Shown: positions 14,213 to 25,400 of the stretch, piece after piece
Layout of the letters: every line of letters begins with the position of its first letter
Numbering within the stretch: the first letter of the stretch is position 1
Origin: an uncultured Spirochaetaceae bacterium
GTDB taxonomy: Bacteria > Spirochaetota > Spirochaetia > Treponematales > Treponemataceae
Direction of reading: 5' to 3'
NCBI GenBank assembly: GCA_902789325.1
Contig: CADANN010000018.1
Location: forward strand, 1-58,061
DNA length: 58,061 bases
The notes under the pieces: generated by a model
What the model saw: the letters and a program-made list of their open reading frames with translations, nothing else
Told to the model about the DNA's origin: nothing
Databases searched by the model: none
Position numbers and translations under genes: made by a program

Positions 14213-15115
14213 ATGTCCAGACAAGATGAAATTGCAGAAAAAGCAGTCAGAAAATCAACCCTGAAATCACTCAAAAAAAAGAAGCGTTCTAGACTTCATC
14301 AACTTAAAATAGATTACGAAAATGCCGTTCAGCAGGTAAACATTATGTATGCCGAAGATCCTGAACGTCTTAAGGCAAAATATGCCGCAGCTGAATATGC
14401 AAAAAATGAAAAGGCAATGAAGCGTGCCCAGAAACGCATTGAAAACGAAAAACGTCTTATTGAGTTGAGCAAGAAATCACGTCGTCTTACAGTTGGTGAA
14501 GAAATTGCAAGTTCTATTGTTCAGGGAATTGGTGTTGCTCTTTTTATTGCAGCAACTGCTATTCTGGACACTCTCGCAATGAGAAATGTTACATCATTCT
14601 TTAATACAACAATCGTGTTCTATTCACTTTTTGGCGCATCTATGATGTTGATGTATTTGAGTTCACTCTTGCAGCATGCTCTCACAAACATCACTGCTAA
14701 GCAGGTTTTTGACAGACTTTCACACATTTTTACCCTGCTGATTATCGGCTTTGGCTATAGTGCTTATACTATCACAAAGATTCAGGGTAATACCGGCTGG
14801 ATTTTGTTTGGAGTTGTATGGGCTGTTGTGTTCATTGGAGTTATGTTTTATGCAATTGCCGGCCAGAAATATGAAAAACTCAATGTAGTATTGTGTATTA
14901 TTGCAGGTTTTTCTGGACTTGGCGTTGCAAACATTCTTTATGAAGTGCTTTCACCAACAAGCTTTAGTATGCTGGTTTCTGGTGCTGCCTTCTATCTTGT
15001 AGGAATCATCTTCTACAATCTAAAGAAAATCAAGTTTATGCACCTTTTGAGCAATATTATCATGCTTTTTGGAAGCGTTTTGATTTTCTTCTCTTTGTTC
15101 TATATTAACGCGTAG
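14213..15115 (+). CDS. HlyIII/PAQR-like membrane protein with N-terminal coiled coil
   Basis: A 300-residue protein. Residues 1-92 are lysine- and glutamate-rich and predicted coiled coil, which is unusual for this family. From residue 93 the sequence follows bacterial hemolysin III/PAQR proteins, with TVGEEIASSIVQGIG and seven hydrophobic segments. Zinc-site residues are only partly kept. H155 (SSLLQH) and H277 are present, while the usual Asp-His pair reads S170-H171 and the last His position reads N281. It may therefore be a structural or divergent member without hydrolase activity. It has its own promoter with a good Shine-Dalgarno and a strong terminator downstream. Confidence 0.75.
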   Translation: MSRQDEIAEKAVRKSTLKSLKKKKRSRLHQLKIDYENAVQQVNIMYAEDPERLKAKYAAAEYAKNEKAMKRAQKRIENEKRLIELSKKSRRLTVGEEIASSIVQGIGVALFIAATAILDTLAMRNVTSFFNTTIVFYSLFGASMMLMYLSSLLQHALTNITAKQVFDRLSHIFTLLIIGFGYSAYTITKIQGNTGWILFGVVWAVVFIGVMFYAIAGQKYEKLNVVLCIIAGFSGLGVANILYEVLSPTSFSMLVSGAAFYLVGIIFYNLKKIKFMHLLSNIIMLFGSVLIFFSLFYINA

Positions 15116-15142
15116 ATTTTAAGACATCTTAATACTGAAAGA

Positions 15143-15177
15143 GCCGACTTCTATTTACTGAGGTCGGCGTTTTTTTT
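15143..15177 (+). terminator. rho-independent terminator
   Basis: A stem GCCGACTTC (15143-15151) pairs with GAGGTCGGC (15160-15168) with one G-U pair, followed by G and eight T. It serves the HlyIII-like gene and could also stop the convergent methyltransferase transcript. Confidence 0.9.
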
Positions 15178-15194
15178 AGTGATGGGGGTAGCGT

Positions 15195-16016
15195 TTACTT
15201 GTTCAGACTTTCCACCCATTTCTGCATCAGAATACCAAATGCCACGCCAACATTCAGCGAGGCTTTAAGCCCCTTCATTGGAATGGTGACTGTGCCGTAG
15301 GTTGCACGGGCAAGGGCTTCGGGGCTTACACCAAGCTCTTCTGAACCGATAATGCAGATTCCTTTTTCCGGAAATTTAAACTCTTCTATTGGTGTTCCGC
15401 CTGTTTCCAGTGCAAAAACAGGCAGGTCTTGAGGAAGTTCGTCCAGAGAAAGCCGTTCCCAGCCCATTGTTTCAATACAGCCCATTCCAGAGCGGATTGC
15501 GCGCGGCTGATTCGGGTCGATGCAGTGCGGCGAAATGAGAACTTTTTCGGCTCCCATGGCCTCTGCCGAACGGAAAATTGAACCAATGTTGAATGGAGAA
15601 CGAATATCTTCGGCATAAACACAGACTCCCGGGTAAAAATCGCGGGCTCGGACTGTACCGTCTTCGTTTTCTGGTGTTGCGTGAGGCGCAATTACTAAGT
15701 CCCACTCGGCCGGGAAGGTTCCAAGGAGCTCGAGGAGTGTGTTGCGCGCGTAGTTGCATATTCGGAGCTCGTCTATTGGGTCGGCGGCCAGCAGTTTGCG
15801 GAGTTGTGCGGCGGATTCCTCGCTTAATTTAGGGTCGCGGAGGAGAACGGCTGCTACCTGCTTTATGTATTCGGCGCGAGGCAGGCTCGTAAATGAATAT
15901 TCCGTGCCTTTTTCTGCAATTCCAAGAATATCGCGCTCAAGCGCTCCAAAAGTCAGTGCAAGCTTACGGCGTTTCTGCCCGCCTTCCAGCTGAAAAAGTT
16001 TTCCAGGTTCAATCAT
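15195..16016 (-). CDS. SpoU/TrmH-family RNA methyltransferase
   Basis: A 273-residue protein with a C-terminal SPOUT methyltransferase domain: motif 1 IRSPFNIGSIFRSAEAMGAE, motif 2 IIGSEELGVSPEA and motif 3 IPMKGLKASLNVGVAFGILM. The N-terminal 120 residues are specific to this subfamily. The RNA target cannot be read from the sequence. The start is the ATG at 16014-16016; a TTG five codons earlier is also open. A leaderless promoter fits: on the minus strand TTGCAA (16046-16051), 17 bp, CACAAT (16023-16028), then 6 nt to the ATG. It is convergent with the HlyIII-like gene. Confidence 0.85.
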   Translation of the reverse strand: MIEPGKLFQLEGGQKRRKLALTFGALERDILGIAEKGTEYSFTSLPRAEYIKQVAAVLLRDPKLSEESAAQLRKLLAADPIDELRICNYARNTLLELLGTFPAEWDLVIAPHATPENEDGTVRARDFYPGVCVYAEDIRSPFNIGSIFRSAEAMGAEKVLISPHCIDPNQPRAIRSGMGCIETMGWERLSLDELPQDLPVFALETGGTPIEEFKFPEKGICIIGSEELGVSPEALARATYGTVTIPMKGLKASLNVGVAFGILMQKWVESLNK

Positions 16017-16152
16017 GAGGCTATTGTGCAAAAAAATCAGCGGGTTTGCAAGTGGGATAAATATATTGAAAAAAACTTGAAAAATAATAATAATATGTTA
16101 TTATTTAATCGCCCGCCTATAAAAACTATATATAGCAACATCCCAGAGAGAG

Positions 16153-16183
16153 TTTACAAAGCATATTAAAGAATCGTTATAAT
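16153..16183 (+). promoter_or_regulatory. candidate promoter of giant gene 1
   Basis: TTTACA (16153-16158), 19 bp, TATAAT (16178-16183). The stretch 16017-16314 is very A/T-rich. It also holds an A/T-only hairpin at 16086-16105 and the word AAAGTTTCTTAA at 16224-16235, which recurs before giant gene 3 (40424-40435). Nothing else was recognised there. Confidence 0.4.
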
Positions 16184-16314
16184 TCAACCGACAATAGAAG
16201 TTGTAGAATAATATCTAATTAATAAAGTTTCTTAAAATCGTATATCAAAAAGTAGTGAAATGTGTTTAAGCGGTATTGATTTAAACACTTATTCCAAAAG
16301 TTTGGAGAACAGCG

Positions 16315-16467
16315 ATGAAGAAACTCTGTGCTTTTTTAACATTTTTACTAATTCTCATAATTGTTTCCTGCGAGATAGGGTTAGGCGCCAACCATAAACA
16401 TAAATATTCCAAATCCAGAAACAGTAGCTGTTATACGTGGTCGTTTCCCAATAATGGGAACATATGA
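16315..16467 (+). pseudogene. lipoprotein signal of giant gene 1, out of frame with the body
   Basis: An ATG with TTTGGAGA upstream opens a 50-codon frame. It begins with a perfect lipoprotein signal (MKKLCAFLTF..., lipobox IVSC, cysteine at residue 19) and the paralogue-specific EIGLG, then runs into nonsense and stops at 16465-16467. From 16385 the next frame continues with PTINIPNPETVAV-like sequence that leads straight into the giant protein, overlapping this one for 80 bp. Giant genes 2 and 3 have about seven residues of VDTE/VDVE type exactly at this joint. A small deletion (about 20 bp, inferred) at 16384-16388 best explains the shift. Confidence 0.8.
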
Positions 16468-19400
16468 AGATGATGGTTCAATTGCCAGTATAAATATTGT
16501 AGTTTCTACAGCCGCATCTAATTCACAAGTAGTTCTAGAAAAAAAGGCAGAAGTCATCAAAGATCCCGATTCTCCTAGAAAAGGTAGATGGAAGCTTATT
16601 ATAGATCCTGAAGTTGAAGCAGATAATATATCAGATGGTGCATATCAGATTTCTGTTACAGCAAAAGATAATGCTGGACGAACTTCGTTACAAACCAGTC
16701 AAATTCGTATAGATAATACCCCGCCATTAATTGTGCTGCAGCGTCCAAGTACAGTATTTGATGCAGCAGTTCCAGATGCATATGGACAAACTTTTTCATT
16801 AATAGGCCAATCAATGGATGATAATGGTGTTAATCTTGAAATGGAAATCTATTCTGATTCTGATTTCACCGATGTTTCGCCTGTTATTATCAAAAAAGAA
16901 GGAATCCCAGAGACAATCAACCTTGATTTTGCAAAAAAAGGTGATGATAAATATTCAAGCATCTATTTTAAAGGTGATTTGAATCGTACAGGTTCATTGA
17001 ATTCCTATTTTAAACTTATTTCGTATGATAATGCAGTAGCGTATCAACCAGATGGAACTCAGACATTAGAAGACCGCTCATTAGGAAATAAATCTGATAT
17101 CTACTATTTATATGATGATATTTCAGATTTAATTTCTGAATATAACATAAAAGAAATATATAGAATTATTGAAGAGACAACCCATTCTCAAACTGAAAAT
17201 CGTTCTATTAATAATTCTGGAAACGATGTAATACAAACATTATTTGATAGTAATATAATCCGAAATAAAGGTAGTTTTTCTTTATGTCCAAATAATAATC
17301 CAACTTATACTATAACTGGACGTTCTCAGTTGCCGGATTCTGAAGCTGAATACTCAGAATTCTTTTCAAATAGCGATATAAGTTCCCTGACAGTTGGAGG
17401 TTCTTTACAAGTAGAAATAAAACCTGGCTTGGATGAAACTCCTCTTGTATTGGACAGTCTTATTCCTTATGCCTATGTTTATGATAATGAAACAGGAAAA
17501 GGCATAGAAAAGATAATTCCAGATATTTTAAGTACCAAAAAGAATGGTTCAATTTATAAAATTGAAGTTGAAATCTCTAAGGAAAAGTTTACCCCAGGAA
17601 AAAATTATATCTTAGGTGTAGATGGTAAAGATAAGGATGAAAGACCAGTAGAGCCTGATGGTAATGGATATGGATTCCATTGTTCTTCAAATGGTGAAGG
17701 TCCAGTAATTAAGATTACGAAACCGACAGAAGATGAATTAAGTCAGTATAATAATATTATTTATAAAAAGCTTGGTGATTCATTCGAAATTGCAGGAACT
17801 GTTGAATACGAAAATAAAGGCGAATTTGATATTCTTTTGAATAACGTTTCTCTTTTTGGAAATAATGGCTCGGTAAATATTGATAATCTGACAAATTTAC
17901 CAGAAGGACTCGTTTTTGCTTCAAGCACTCAACAAACTTATAACAAAAAATATAGCTTTAGTTACATTATTCCAAAGGAAGCATTCAGTCAGACAGAAAC
18001 TGCTTCTTATGCGATTGCTGTAAAAGCAACTGCAGACCGAATCTCAGTTCAAAAATCTGTAAGGTGTATTTATGATGCAAAAGCACCTGAAGCAAAGATT
18101 TTAAGTATAAGTCCTATAGCTGCAAAGTATGCCAATAATAAGCATACTTTTGGACTTTCGCCAGAAGTTGGTTCATATCTTAATGGAACAGTTGTACTTA
18201 AAACTTCAGTTTATGAAGAAATCAATGGTAGTGGAGTAAATGAAGATGAAACCTATCTTGAATATAGTGAAGAAATAGGACAGACAGCCGTTTGGAAAAA
18301 TATTTCTGATATAAAAATTAAGACAAAAACAAATGAAGAACAACTCGATACATCTAAGCTATGTAACGGTAATGATGAGAAAAAAGTTTATTTTAGAATA
18401 AACTCTAAGGATTATGCTGGGAATGTTTCTTCTGGTAATATTTCAGGCCCATATTTTATTAATCAAAAAACAGATATCCCTGTAATACTTGCAGGACGTG
18501 AATGGGTAAAAATATATGAAACTGAGCCGGAAGATGGAATATATGATTCTAGTTTTTCTGAAAATCTTCTGAGATATCGAAAAATCTATTTTACTCTTAT
18601 AGACGACGATGGGCTACAGAGTATTGCTGTAGAGGCTCAAAAGAAACAAGGAAATGAGTTTATAGATATAACAGGTGAACCTGTAAATCAGCCAGATGGT
18701 ACAAAGAAAAACTTGAATTTCTATTATACTTCCAGTGAGTTTGAATCTGCCGGGGTTTATAAACTTAAGCTTACAGTAAAAGACAAGTTAAACAATAAAG
18801 CTACCCTTACTACTTATTTTAAGATTACTTCAAATGCTCCAAAAATCAGTGATGTAAAACTTGAAAATACATATATCACTACAAATACAACAAATGTCGT
18901 AAGTAATCCAATTGATACAATTCAGGCAAATCTTAAAATTACATCAACAGAAGCACCATTTGTTATTACATATCAGATTACCAAGGACGATACCGTAATT
19001 CAGGCTTTTGATGTCGTTAAAAAACAGAATGTACAGCTTTCTCAAAACAGCGTTTATGCAATTGAAATTGAGCCTTCTGATTCCTGGCCAACCGGACTTT
19101 ACAATATTCAATTAAAAGTTACCGATAAAAATGGAATTTCAGATATTCAAAACGGTACAAAGATTTTTAATATAGATAATGAACGACCTCTTGTTTCTTC
19201 CATTGCAATTCCTAATGCAGATGGTACAGAAACAGAGGATGAATATTTTGATTTTGAAATAACTGCTTCTGATACTGCGGGTTCTTCTTCCATACCTGTA
19301 AAATATTGGATTGCCTTTGCACAATGCGATGATGATGCAGGAACTAATCCGCAGAATAAAACAGTATGGCTTGATGCTACGGAATTCAAAGCTTATAATC

Positions 19401-22400
19401 TGCGTTTTGCACAGTTTAATAATGACAATCAGCCGTTTAAGAATAGTGGATATAAACTTGTATACTCTAAGGTTGAAGATGCTGTAGGTAATATAAGCGA
19501 AGAAAAATCTGAGGTATTTGTTTATGATACAGCTTCACCTGCAGTAACAATTAATGGTGATGCTACTTTCTATACAAATGCTCGTTTTAATTTAAATGGT
19601 ATTACAACTGATGATTGGGAAATAAAAAAACTCACCTTAAAACAGACTCAGAAAAAAATTGATGAGACTTTAACAGCAGATTCTGTAGAAATAACCGATA
19701 GTATTAGTGCGAATGGTAATTGGGAAAAGTCAGGCCTCCCTCTGGATAATGGTACTTTAGAAAATGGAACTTATATTTATACTGTAGAAGCAGAAGATAA
19801 AGTTGGCAAAAAAACAACTTCTTCTACTGTTACAGTAGAAATAGATCAGATTGCACCAGTAATTGTATGGGAAACGCCTCAATCAAATGTTTATAGTGGT
19901 CTTACAGCATTGTCTGGCAGAGCTACAGATGTGGGCTTAGGCGTACAAACTCTTCTTCATAAAATTGTAAGGCAAGATGCATCGTCAGCTCCAGAATCTT
20001 ATTATGAGACTTCACTCTCACTGTCGAATAATACTCCTTGGAGACTTTCTCTTGATACAAAAGTAGGTACAAAGGAAAGTGGTAGTGATATTTTATATTC
20101 AACTGAAGAAAACAAATATACACTGTACGAAGGCGATTATAAACTTTATGTAAAAGCAAAAGACAGGGCTGGTAATATTACGGCAGATGAAGAAATGCTT
20201 GTGTATTCTTTCTCTGTAGATCAGGAAGCGCCAAAAATTACTGCCATCAGCTTGTATGATAACCCTCTTTATGCTGATGCAGATACCATAAATTATTATA
20301 AGGGAAAAGAAACAGCTTCTGAAAACATAATTACTGGTGAAATTGTAGAAACAAAAGAACTGGATGCGACAAACTGTACTGCTAAATTGATAGATAATAG
20401 CACAGAACCTGCCACAGAAACTCCGGTTACAATTTCAATTACTCAGACACAAGTTCAGGCTGCAGAAGGTAAATATTCATTTGTAATTTCAGATTTTGTA
20501 AAAGAATTACAAAAAGATAAAACAGTTGAACTTAGCATTACCTTAAAAGATAAGGCAGCAAAAGAGCTCACTTATAAATATAAACTTCATAATGATAATA
20601 CTGTACCTGCTATTGTATTCTTGAATCCAGATAAAGATATGCAGGGTGAAGAATCGCTTTCTGGAGAAAAATATAACTTCCGTGCTACTGCCGGAGATTC
20701 TGGTTGTGGAATGGGAAGCTTAAAATATCTTATTAAACAGGCTGAAGATGAAAATGACACAGGTCTTTTAGATGAAGCTGTAAAAGCTCATTCTGATTTA
20801 GCTGCTACAACTTTACCAACTTCATTAAATATAGAAAAGTTGTTAAAAGCGAAAGAAAACTCAACTGAAAGCTATTTAGGCGAAGGTAAATGGTTCATTT
20901 ATCTTTATGCTAAAGATAAAGTTGGAAATGAAAAGGTAGAAAAGCGTACTATTTGGATTGATCAAAACAATCCAGAGCTAAATGTTAATCCAATAGAAAA
21001 AACTGGACAGAACGTAAATGGTATACCAGTACGCAATGCAGGTTTTACACTTAGTGGTACTGCAACAGATGCAAATAAAATAAAAGAGAATGGTATTGAA
21101 ATCAAAGATGGAGAAAATGTATATAAGCTGACTCCAAGTGGAGAAACAGGCAACTGGAGCAAAGAGTTTTCTTTAGGTACAGGAGAAGGCAAACTTTCAG
21201 AAGGTACACATAATCTCATTATTACCGCAATTGATAATGCCGGAAAGAAAACTTCTGTAACAAAAAGTGTAATTATTGATACAGTAAAACCAGCCGGAAG
21301 CTTTACAATAGATTCTACCCCAAAAGAAGATTGGTACGATTCTCAATACATAAAGATAACGGTAACTCCTTCTGATACTGCTCCTTCAAGCGGAATTTTT
21401 AAGGTAGAAGCAAGAGCGGAATCTACATCAGATACTGAAACTCCGTCTTGGGCTGTTCTAACCAGACAGGAAACAGCTGGCATTGTAACCTATTCTGGTA
21501 GTGTTTTATGCAAGGAACAAGGTTTAAATACAATTAAGGTAAAAGTTACTGATAATGCAGGAAACGATAATACAGGTGAAAACGGAACTGTCATATCAAA
21601 ACAGGTAACAATAGATACTATGAAACCAGACTTTGCTCAGCTTTTTTCTGTTGATTCAGATGAAACACCAGCGGCCCTTACAGGAAAGAAGTATGTTAAT
21701 GGACGTAATCCCCTGACAATAGTCTTAGATGCAAAAGACTCTGGTGAAACTGAAAATAAAGGCAGCGGAATAAAAAGTGTAAGCCTTATAAAGCCTTTGA
21801 AAAATCTGGAAAACGGTGTGACAGGAATTCCTGTTATTCTAAATCAAACTACAAATCACTGGGAAGTTACAATTCCTAAAGAAAACATTGATACAGGTGC
21901 ATTAAGTTTTGCAATAACAGATAAGGTGGATCTTACATATAATTATACTTCAGATTTAAGTATAACATGCGATGATATAGCACCTGAGGTTAAATCTATA
22001 AACTTACCGGAAGACGCAGATAAAACTAATGCTGGCGGAATACATTCTGCCGGAGTTGATGTTAATGGTACAATTACTCTGTCTGGTCTTGTAGGTGATA
22101 ACAGAGTAGTTTCTCAGGTAGATGTAAGCTACTACATTGATATTGAAGGAAAACGGACTTGGACTCCTTGTTTCCAACAGAAAAGCAAAGAAGACTGGGA
22201 ATTTGATTTGGATACTAAAACGGTATTCAAAAATATACCAGATGGAACACCTGTTTATCTTGCAGTAGTTGTTATGGATGATGTTGGTAACTGCAATCTT
22301 GATACAAAGACTGGGACCACAGTTACTAAAAATCATGAATCAAAAGAGACATATAATGTTCCAAAATCTGGAAAAACGCCTGCCGATATTGCAACTGCAA

Positions 22401-25400
22401 ACAAGGCTGTGTTCTATATAAATCAGAATTCAGACCGTCCTGTAATTACTCTGGATGATTTGAATTTTGAAGGTATGAGCGCTTCAAATTATTTCATGTA
22501 TGGTTCAAATACAATTTCTGGAACTATAGATGATGACGATGGAGATGTAACGGCTGCCTGGTATAACCTTGATGGAAAAACAGAAGATGGCGGCGTCACA
22601 AAGTGGGAGACATTAAAATTAAATAATTCATCATTTATGATTTCTAATTTACCAGATAATTCTCACAAAATACTATTCAAAGTAACAGATAAACTGGATG
22701 GTGAATTTGTAACTACTGCGGATACAAGTGCCAATACCGATCTTATGACAATTCCGGTAGTTACAGATGGTACAAAATATCTGGCAAAAACTACAATTGA
22801 AGATACAACAATTTATGTTGCAACAGATGATAATCCACCTGTTGTAAGTGATGATGTAGAAATAAAAATCCTTAATTCACAGGAACAGTTTGTATTATAT
22901 TCAGGGTTGCAGAGTGTAGGAGGTACAAGCTACAATCAGTTCTGCCTAAAAGCAACAGCCTGGGATTCAAATAAAATAGCAAAAATAATTTTTACTCTTG
23001 ATAAAGATCCTAATGACCCAGAGTCTATTACAGATGAAGTTCTTACAAAAGTAATTGAAAATGCAGATTATGCGGATGACATTTTTGATTCAGAAAAGAA
23101 TGCTTATCGTTTTGATGTAGAACTTTCTGGTGAAAATGCATTTAATGTTCAGAATATGAAAAGCGGAATCCGCGGGATTACAGTTACAGCTGTAGATAAA
23201 GCTGGTAAAACTGCAGAAACAAAGAAAATGCTCAAAATTATAAATGAACCGCCTGCAATAAGAGTTGTAAGTCATTCAGAAGGAGACCAGGAAGGTTCTG
23301 TATTCCTGCTGAAAGCGGTAGTTGAGGGTAATGAAAATACAATCTTCCGTTATCAGATTACAAGACAAAACGAACAGCCTGATCCTGATGTAAACAAATG
23401 GTTAGCAATTCCATACGCAGTTAGTACTCGTAATATGGAAATAAATCCACGCGAAGTTGTTCTATCATCATTTGTAGATACAATAAAGGTAGATCCAAAA
23501 ACTGGACTCGTTGTCTACAAGAAAGCTGTAGATGGGCACGAAATAGGTGAACGTTATAAAGAATTGAATTTATACAAAGTTCATTTCTATGCAGAAGATG
23601 AATTTGGTAATGTAAACAATACAACATCAATTTCTCTTAAATTAGACCCACAGGGAGATATTCCAGTTATAAAGCTTACAAGCCCAATGAAAGATTCAGA
23701 AGAGCCGGATGAATATGATGCTCTCTTGAGTGGTATTGTACGTATTGCAGGAACTGTTACTGCTAAAAATCCAATTGAAGGCATTTATTTACAGATAGAC
23801 CCACAGTATAACAAGGCAAATGGCTTTAATGACAACTGGCTTACAAAACCCCTGCCAAATGCTGTAGATACTTCAATAAGCGGCAAAACAATAGATGAGA
23901 TAAAAGATTATCTGGAATATGAGATTGAAGAAATTGGAAATTCTGGCAGATATGGAATCAAAATTGGAACAGATACAAACTGGAATTTTGCATTCAATAA
24001 GAAATCAGAATTCGAAAAACTGACAACTATTAATGGCAAAACAGAATATGATAATAACACAATAGCAATCCGTCTCTTTGCTTATGATGGTGCAAATATT
24101 ACAGATTCTGAAAATGATATTTTTGTAATCAATCTTGATGCCGGTGCTCCTCGAATTGGTTCCAGCGAGCCTTTATATTTACGTCGCTATGGCTGGAAAG
24201 ATAGCGATGGAAATATCTACTATACTTCAAGTTCAGCAGGTTCTACTTTATATAATGATGCCGGTTGTAACACCCCGGCTGGAAAGAGCCGGGATTCAAG
24301 CTACACCTATACTCCATTTGTAAAGCAGTATGAAAAAGACATGTGGCTTGAAGGTGAATGGTGGCTTACAGCCAGTATAGAAGACGAAAGTGGCATAAGC
24401 TCAATCATAATCAAAGATGATGCTATATCTGACTCAGAGCTTCAGAATAATAAAATCTATTGGGATGCAAATGGAGTTCAGGTAGCAGCATCAGCTAAAA
24501 AGACCGAAGGTTATATTCTGAACTACAAGATTGGTTCTAAGCAAGAAGGTGCACATGGTACATTAACTTATAAGATTACTGCATCTGATAATGATGCAAA
24601 ATCTACAACAGCAAATGTATCAATAAAATATGACAATAAAAAGCCTCGGCTGGAACAGTACAATCTTACTACCCAGAATGTTTATAACAAAGATGGTTTC
24701 TATAGAGTTCAGTCAGGTGCTATTGAAGATGATGATGAAAGCGGCTTTAAGATGGCTGTATTCTTCTTTAAGCGCAATATACCTGGTTATAAATATGTTT
24801 ATGATACTTACAGAGCATATACAGAAAAGAATGACCAGGGCAATGTAATTTCGCATAAAGCAAATGCACTTTCTCATGATGGTTCAGATTCAACAGTTCC
24901 TCATGTTACTCAGGGCGAAGAAGGCTTGTGGTGGAAAGCAGCCAATTACATTGAAATTAACGGTTCTAACATAACGTTAAATGAAGCTGAAAAATTTGCC
25001 CATGCAGGGGGTCTTGCAAAGTTAGATGGTTCAATTTATAGAATAAGTACAGTAAATGACACAACCGTTACTTTGGAAGGAATTCCATCTGCAAATAGTA
25101 CAGGCAGTATTTTATTTGCAATTGGTCATGTAGTAGATAAGGAAGGAAGCGAATCAGAAGGAAGCAGCCGTTCAGATATCATAACAGAAGATGACTGTTA
25201 TGGTTATTATGCACACCTTATCGATGATGATGGCGATAAGATGATAGAATCTATAACACCTTCAGACACAAGTACAATCTGGTCAGGAGCAATAAACAGT
25301 AATAATATTCCGGATGGCCCGATTGAGTTACATTATGTTGTTTTTGATAAAGCAGGTAACTATAAGTCTGGCCTGGTTGAAGGACTGAATGTAAGTAATA

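Noticed and set aside
16454..16456. Internal ATG at 16454 as the genuine start of giant protein 1
   Set aside because: Sequence upstream in the same frame (from 16385) aligns with the paralogues, and the ATG lacks a ribosome-binding site and signal peptide; it is a frame-defined start only.
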